Assembly (NCBI GenBank): GCA_030830285.1
Contig: JAURNF010000234.1
Coordinates: 1 to 10,806 of the forward strand
Direction: 5' to 3'
From: Candidatus Kapaibacterium sp.
Lineage (GTDB): Bacteria > Bacteroidota > Ignavibacteria > Kapaibacteriales > Kapaibacteriaceae
DNA length: 10,806 nucleotides
Within the stretch, counting starts at the first letter, position 1. Each line of letters starts with the position of its first letter. A program made the translations under genes and the position numbers. Under the pieces are notes generated by a model. That model was not told where the DNA came from. It searched no databases and saw only the letters and a list, made by a program, of their open reading frames with translations. This document shows positions 7,076 to 10,806 of this stretch, piece by piece.

Positions 7076-8758
7076 TTAATCGCGAGTAAGCTTTCGATAC
7101 GAGATACGATGCGGACGATCGGCGTCGATACCAAGGCGCTTGCGACGGTCTTCCTCATACTGCGAGTAATTTCCATCGAACCACACCACTTGGCTATCAC
7201 CCTCAAATGCAAGAATGTGCGTTGCCACACGATCCAAGAACCACCGATCGTGAGAAATCACGACGGCACAACCGGCGAATCCTTGTAGGGCTTCCTCCAG
7301 CGCGCGCAGGGTGTTTACGTCAAGATCGTTCGTTGGCTCGTCAAGCAGGAGGACGTTAGCCCCTTCCTTGAGCATCTTAGCAAGGTGAACACGATTGCGC
7401 TCACCACCAGAGAGTTGCGTGACCTTTTTCTGTTGATCGCTACCACTGAAGTTGAAGCGCGAGACATAGGCGCGTGAGTTCACCTCGCGTGTGCCAAGCG
7501 TAACAACATCGAGTCCGTCGCTGATTTCTTCCCAGATCGACTTCTTTGGGTCGAGCGGACGATTCTGATCGATGTAACCGATCTTCACAGTCTCGCCAAC
7601 ATCAAACGTGCCGCTATCGGGCTGGAGCTGACCTGTGATCATCTTGAAGAGTGTGGTCTTACCCGCGCCGTTCGGGCCAATAATGCCAACGATACCGCCC
7701 GGTGGCAGACTGAAGCTGAGGTTCTCGTAGAGAAGTCGATCGTCGAATGACTTTGAGATGCCTTCAGCATTGATCACCTTGTCACCAAGACGTGGTCCTG
7801 GTGGGATGAAGATTTCCATCTCTTCATTACGCTTGACGGTCTCTTCATCGAGCAACTTCTCGTAGGCACTAATGCGCGCCTTGCTCTTTGCGTGACGTCC
7901 CTTTGGATTCATGCGAACCCATTCAAGCTCTTCCTTAAGCGCCTTTTGACGCTTTGATTCCTGCTTCTCTTCGAGTGCGAGGCGTGCCTGCTTCTGCTCG
8001 AGCCACGAGGTATAGTTACCCTCGAACGGAATACCTTGTCCGTTATCGAGCTCGAGGATCCAGCCAGCTACATTATCGAGGAAGTATCGGTCGTGCGTGA
8101 CGGCGATGACGGTGCCCTCGTAATCATGAAGGTGACGTTCGAGCCACGCAACGCTGTCGGCGTCAAGGTGGTTCGTTGGCTCGTCAAGCAACAACACGTC
8201 TGGCTTCTGCAGGAGGAGTCGCACGAGTGCAACGCGACGGCGCTCTCCACCTGAGATCACACCGATCTTCGTGTCGGGTGGCGGACAGCGCAACGCGTCC
8301 ATTGCCATGTCGAGCTTCGAGTCGATGTCCCATGCACCAAGCGCATCGATCTTCTCTTGAAGCTTGGCCTGTTGCTCCATCAGCACTTCGTAGTCGGCAT
8401 CTGGTTCGGCGAACTTCTCGCTGATCGCGTTGTAATCGCGAAGCAGCTGCACTGTTGCAGCAGCACCTTCTTCGACAACTTCGCGGACGGTCTTTTCTGG
8501 ATCGAGTTCGGGCTCCTGCGAGAGATAGCCGAACGTCACGTCCTTGTTCTTCGTTATCTGTCCAACGTACTCGTCGTCGAGACCAGCGATGATTTTCAGA
8601 AGCGTGGACTTACCAGCTCCGTTGAGACCAAGCACACCGATCTTCGCTCCGTAAAAGAAGCTGAGGTAGATGTCCTTGAGAACTTGGCGGTTTGGCTTGT
8701 AGATCTTGCCAACACCGACCATGCTAAAGATGATTTTTTGGGGTTCAAATACTGCCAT
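7076..8758 (-). CDS. ettA: Energy-dependent translational throttle protein EttA (ABC-F)
   Basis: Soluble ABC-F ATPase that binds the ribosomal E site and, in E. coli, gates the first peptide bond according to the ATP/ADP ratio. The 560-residue product has two ABC domains and no membrane segment. Domain 1 has Walker A GLNGAGKS (44-51), signature ISGGERRR (168-175) and Walker B DVLLLDEP (187-194). Domain 2 has GPNGAGKT (361-368), LSGGERNR (449-456) and NVLLLDEP (468-475). The 'arm' insertion lies at about 95-140, and the charged P-site tRNA-interacting linker at about 243-325 includes MNPKGRHAKSKARI. This is EttA layout rather than Uup or an antibiotic-resistance ABC-F. I choose the ATG at 8758 (MAVFEPQ); an in-frame TTG at 8767 would add three residues. 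It begins 11 bases after hutG and its stop overlaps the next gene's ribosome binding site. Confidence 0.95.
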   Translation of the reverse strand: MAVFEPQKIIFSMVGVGKIYKPNRQVLKDIYLSFFYGAKIGVLGLNGAGKSTLLKIIAGLDDEYVGQITKNKDVTFGYLSQEPELDPEKTVREVVEEGAAATVQLLRDYNAISEKFAEPDADYEVLMEQQAKLQEKIDALGAWDIDSKLDMAMDALRCPPPDTKIGVISGGERRRVALVRLLLQKPDVLLLDEPTNHLDADSVAWLERHLHDYEGTVIAVTHDRYFLDNVAGWILELDNGQGIPFEGNYTSWLEQKQARLALEEKQESKRQKALKEELEWVRMNPKGRHAKSKARISAYEKLLDEETVKRNEEMEIFIPPGPRLGDKVINAEGISKSFDDRLLYENLSFSLPPGGIVGIIGPNGAGKTTLFKMITGQLQPDSGTFDVGETVKIGYIDQNRPLDPKKSIWEEISDGLDVVTLGTREVNSRAYVSRFNFSGSDQQKKVTQLSGGERNRVHLAKMLKEGANVLLLDEPTNDLDVNTLRALEEALQGFAGCAVVISHDRWFLDRVATHILAFEGDSQVVWFDGNYSQYEEDRRKRLGIDADRPHRISYRKLTRD

Positions 8759-8764
8759 AGGCAG
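8752..8764 (-). promoter_or_regulatory. Small hairpin over the ettA start codon
   Basis: On the minus strand CTGCC and GGCAG pair around TAT, and a G-T and a T-A pair can extend the stem. The ettA ATG lies in the loop and first stem base. No Shine-Dalgarno sequence precedes it, and hutG ends 11 bases upstream, so translation may rely on ribosomes arriving from hutG. A 5-bp stem is weak evidence on its own. Confidence 0.25.
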
Positions 8765-8769
8765 CAAAA

Positions 8770-9771
8770 CTACGACTTTGCGCCACGTGTTGAGGCGAGT
8801 CCCTGGATGACATCAGCGATGAGCTGTGCCGCAAGCTTTGCTGTGCGACCGTCTACGTCGTAGCGTGGGTTCACTTCCAGAATATCCAGGGCTATTAACG
8901 ACCCTGATGCGGCTGCCTGGGTGAGGCATGCCCGCACCTCGTGGGGAGCAAAGCCATCTGCCGCTGGAGCACTTACGCCCGGAGCATACGCAGAAGCAAA
9001 CGCGTCCATGTCAACAGACACGTATGTTCGACCCGATGCAGCGGCGTGCGACATTGCGCGTTGCCATGCTTCGTGAATTCCATCACGCCGGATCTCGTCG
9101 AGCATCATCACGTGCATGCCGGCCTGGCGAACACTCGCAATGTGATGCGCCGAGGCACCTGTGGACTGAATGCCGAACTCTACAAAGCCGCCCGGCGCGA
9201 GACACGACGAAGGCATGTCGAGCATTTGACGGAAGGGCGAACCACTATGCGCACGTCCATCCTTGAGCGGTCGAACATCAGTATGCGCGTCGATATTGAT
9301 CACACCGTATGGCTGTCCATCAGAAGATATCGCTCGCACTGTTGGCCATGCACAGTCGTGTCCACCTCCAAGCACGATCGGAACAATTCCACGACGAACA
9401 AGTTGCGCAACGATGTCGTAGTGCTCATCGTGGATCTGCTCAAGCGTCTTGCCATCGGTTTCAATGTTGCCGAGATCACAGAGTGCAAGCTCGCCGCTCT
9501 GCAAGGCTGAGAGGAATGCCGTTGGCGCAAGCTTCGTGAGCGCTCGGCGAATTGCCGCTGGCGCTTCTGCTGCTCCTACGCGACCGCCGTTGCGCTCGAC
9601 ACCGATATCCTGCGGAACACCGAGAATCGCCACAACGCATGGTGCTTCGGGTAGCGATTGTAGATCGTACACACAGATATCCCCAATGCGGGGATCCTCT
9701 GAATCGCCCGACCGGTAGATGCAAGAAGCATCTACCGGTTGAAGCGATGTGCGAAAGCGAAGTGATGTCAT
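8770..9771 (-). CDS. hutG: Formimidoylglutamase (arginase/ureohydrolase family)
   Basis: Mn2+-dependent cytosolic hydrolase, probably the last step of histidine degradation: N-formimidoyl-L-glutamate to glutamate and formamide. The 333-residue protein carries all ureohydrolase metal motifs: GGGHD (135-139, ligand His138), DAHTD (161-165; Asp161, His163, Asp165) and SVDMD (252-256; Asp254, Asp256). Formimidoylglutamase-like features are LQPVDAS near the N-terminus, HSGSPFRQML after the DAHTD motif, and LDILEVNPRYDVDGRTAKLA at the end. Arginase or agmatinase is less likely because of this context and the presence of hutU in the window. The ATG at 9771 is chosen over an in-frame TTG at 9792, which would overlap the upstream gene. 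No Shine-Dalgarno sequence is evident. It follows a secreted-protein gene by 10 bases and precedes ettA by 11. Two hairpins lie within its first 31 codons. Confidence 0.88.
   Translation of the reverse strand: MTSLRFRTSLQPVDASCIYRSGDSEDPRIGDICVYDLQSLPEAPCVVAILGVPQDIGVERNGGRVGAAEAPAAIRRALTKLAPTAFLSALQSGELALCDLGNIETDGKTLEQIHDEHYDIVAQLVRRGIVPIVLGGGHDCAWPTVRAISSDGQPYGVINIDAHTDVRPLKDGRAHSGSPFRQMLDMPSSCLAPGGFVEFGIQSTGASAHHIASVRQAGMHVMMLDEIRRDGIHEAWQRAMSHAAASGRTYVSVDMDAFASAYAPGVSAPAADGFAPHEVRACLTQAAASGSLIALDILEVNPRYDVDGRTAKLAAQLIADVIQGLASTRGAKS
9679..9695 (-). repeat. 6-bp hairpin in the hutG 5' coding region
   Basis: ATCCCC (9679-9684) and GGGGAT (9690-9695) form a perfect inverted repeat around five bases. 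It lies 15 bases beyond the larger hairpin in the direction of hutG transcription and encodes the DPRIGD segment. The tandem placement suggests that the two elements act together, if they act at all. Confidence 0.4.
9711..9739 (-). repeat. Perfect 12-bp hairpin in the hutG 5' coding region
   Basis: ACCGGTAGATGC (9711-9722) and GCATCTACCGGT (9728-9739) are exact reverse complements around a 5-base loop. The element covers hutG from the last base of codon 11 to the first base of codon 21, where the arms encode PVDA and CIYR. It starts 43 bases after the stop of the upstream secreted-protein gene. A 12-bp perfect stem with a tight loop is very unlikely by chance in a window this size. No T-run follows, so it is not a standard intrinsic terminator. 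Possible roles are transcript processing or 3'-end protection for the upstream message, attenuation of hutG and ettA, or a protein-binding site. Confidence 0.75.
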
Positions 9772-9781
9772 GCTGAGTACG

Positions 9782-10806
9782 TTACTGCGCAATCACGAGT
9801 GGGATTGTCTGACGCACGACAGACGACTCGATGGAGATGACATACGAGCCGATTGGCAAGGATGTTGGAACTGCAAATGTGTGCTCACCAGCTGACAGAT
9901 TTCCTGCGTGAATCGTCGCGACGATCCGTCCAACGAGATCGCGAACAATTACCTGTCCACCAGCGAGCAGATCTTCGCGATACACCTGCAGACGCAGCGT
10001 TGCATTATCGCGCACAGGATGCGGAACAACGTCGCCAACAACGACCATGCTTGGATCAACGATCTCTTCGTTAACGTCCGTTGTGCCCACTACACCGACC
10101 AAGCGAACCTGCTTTGCAGAGTTCCGCTCATCGTTGGTGTACACGCGGATCGAACCAGATGTTGTACCAGCGTCTGGACGTTCAAATGCGAGTGTCACAA
10201 CGAGTGAGTCGCCCGCTTGCAATGTCACCGGAAGTTGCTGCGATGTTGATACCAAGAAGAAGTGCTTGCGAACTGAGAAGATGGTGAGGCTATCAACACG
10301 CAACGGTACGTCGTTACCTGCGCGAACGACGAACGTGCGCTCGGCACGACTTGGACTTGGCAATTCCCAGCGCACACTGTCTGTGCTTGTCGCAACCGTT
10401 GGCTTCGACGCTACTGTGAACTGCATCCATGCCTTATTGCCAAAGTCTGGTTCGAAGGTCTTGATCGTGCTACCACCAGAGCGGAAGCTCAAGCTGCCAC
10501 TACCCAACTGCGAACGATAGAACCAGAAGTCAAGTCCGAGACCTTCCTTGTTCACGAGCTCGAAGTCGTAACAGCCGTTTGCAAGATTGAAGTCGAGCGT
10601 GTACGTCTTCTCGCTCTCGAGTTTTGAACCTTCTCCAATAATCTCACCAGTTGTCTTCTTCAGACGCCAGGTGTACTGGATCTCTGCTTGCTTATTGGTG
10701 CGAAGATTGATCTGAAGATCGCTGTAGTACACAGGAGGCATCACGAACGATGTCGTGCGGCTGTTGTTGTTTGCGTACTCATCACCGGCGAGCACGGTAC
10801 GCACAA
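9782..10806 (-). CDS. Secreted protein with T9SS C-terminal sorting domain (partial)
   Basis: The C-terminal 341 codons or so of a larger exported protein; the N-terminus lies beyond the window, and the in-frame GTG at 10804 is internal, not a credible start. Numbered from that codon, the first part (about 20-132) is a beta-rich domain with INLRTNKQAE, LANGCYDFELV and FEPDFGNKAWMQFT. It resembles the repeats beside enzyme domains in Bacteroidota secreted peptidases and PNGase F-like proteins. Residues about 150-241 look like an ASPM-SPD-2-Hydin-type immunoglobulin-like domain (VTLQAGDSLVVTLAFERPDAG, SIRVYTND). The last 80 or so residues (VVPHPVRDNATLRL, VRDLVGRIVA, LPIGSYVISIES, ending in LVIAQ) match the type A T9SS sorting domain, which sends the protein across the outer membrane and is then cleaved. 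It lies 10 bases upstream of hutG. The catalytic part, if any, is not visible. Confidence 0.85.
   Translation of the reverse strand, partial: VRTVLAGDEYANNNSRTTSFVMPPVYYSDLQINLRTNKQAEIQYTWRLKKTTGEIIGEGSKLESEKTYTLDFNLANGCYDFELVNKEGLGLDFWFYRSQLGSGSLSFRSGGSTIKTFEPDFGNKAWMQFTVASKPTVATSTDSVRWELPSPSRAERTFVVRAGNDVPLRVDSLTIFSVRKHFFLVSTSQQLPVTLQAGDSLVVTLAFERPDAGTTSGSIRVYTNDERNSAKQVRLVGVVGTTDVNEEIVDPSMVVVGDVVPHPVRDNATLRLQVYREDLLAGGQVIVRDLVGRIVATIHAGNLSAGEHTFAVPTSLPIGSYVISIESSVVRQTIPLVIAQ

Noticed and set aside
7313..8185. Similar sequence blocks within ettA (GTTGGCTCGTCAAGCA near 7332 and 8172)
   Set aside because: These encode the two homologous Walker B regions of the tandem ABC domains, not a mobile or DNA-level repeat.
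8759..8767. TTG start for EttA
   Set aside because: It adds only Met-Leu-Pro, and the ATG at 8758 matches the usual EttA beginning.
9772..9792. TTG start for HutG
   Set aside because: It would overlap the end of the T9SS gene; the ATG at 9771 gives a normal family length.

Overview
The window carries ten genes packed tightly on both strands, with the eleventh feature-bearing end being a partial gene at the right edge cut by the window boundary; I see no tRNA, rRNA, CRISPR array, insertion sequence or phage gene. It looks like ordinary chromosome of a bacterium from the Bacteroidota/Chlorobiota/Ignavibacteria (FCB) side of the tree. The main clue is the C-terminal type IX secretion (T9SS)-style sorting domain of the partial gene at 9782-10806. 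A moderate G+C content, the ATP-type PEP carboxykinase and a THUMP-like methyltransferase typical of that group also fit. A Kapabacteria- or Ignavibacteria-like organism is a reasonable guess, but it is inference only.

Layout, left to right. (1) 8-1663, plus strand: urocanate hydratase (HutU), second step of histidine degradation. (2) 1770-3205, plus strand: a three-gene cluster of an ECF-type sigma factor, a small two-helix membrane protein I do not recognise, and the large-conductance mechanosensitive channel MscL. The gaps are 14 and 9 bases. (3) 3211-4392/4416, minus strand: a class I SAM-dependent methyltransferase with a THUMP-like C-terminus, converging on mscL with a gap of only 5 bases. 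(4) 4479-6074, plus strand: ATP-dependent phosphoenolpyruvate carboxykinase (PckA), divergent from the methyltransferase and ending at a clear hairpin terminator (6107-6146). (5) 6164-10806, minus strand: five consecutive genes read right to left. They are a secreted T9SS cargo (partial), formimidoylglutamase (HutG), the ABC-F translation factor EttA, an unrecognised secreted protein, and a DUF2007-like small protein. Gaps are 10, 11, 11 and 28 bases, so read-through as one transcription unit is plausible, ending at the same bidirectional terminator as pckA.

How they fit together. HutU and HutG are two of the four enzymes that turn histidine into glutamate; HutH and HutI are not in the window. 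Glutamate carbon can reach oxaloacetate, and PckA turns that into PEP, so the window holds parts of an amino-acid-to-sugar route, although the genes are not in one operon. The sigma-membrane protein-mscL cluster suggests an envelope or osmotic stress unit.

The most unusual DNA-level signals are inverted repeats at gene junctions. The strongest is a perfect 12-bp stem with a 5-base loop inside the first 21 codons of hutG, followed by a second 6-bp hairpin. Another is an 8-bp stem that spans the stop codon of the small membrane gene and ends one base before the mscL start codon. I see no clearly new multi-gene defence or mobile system.
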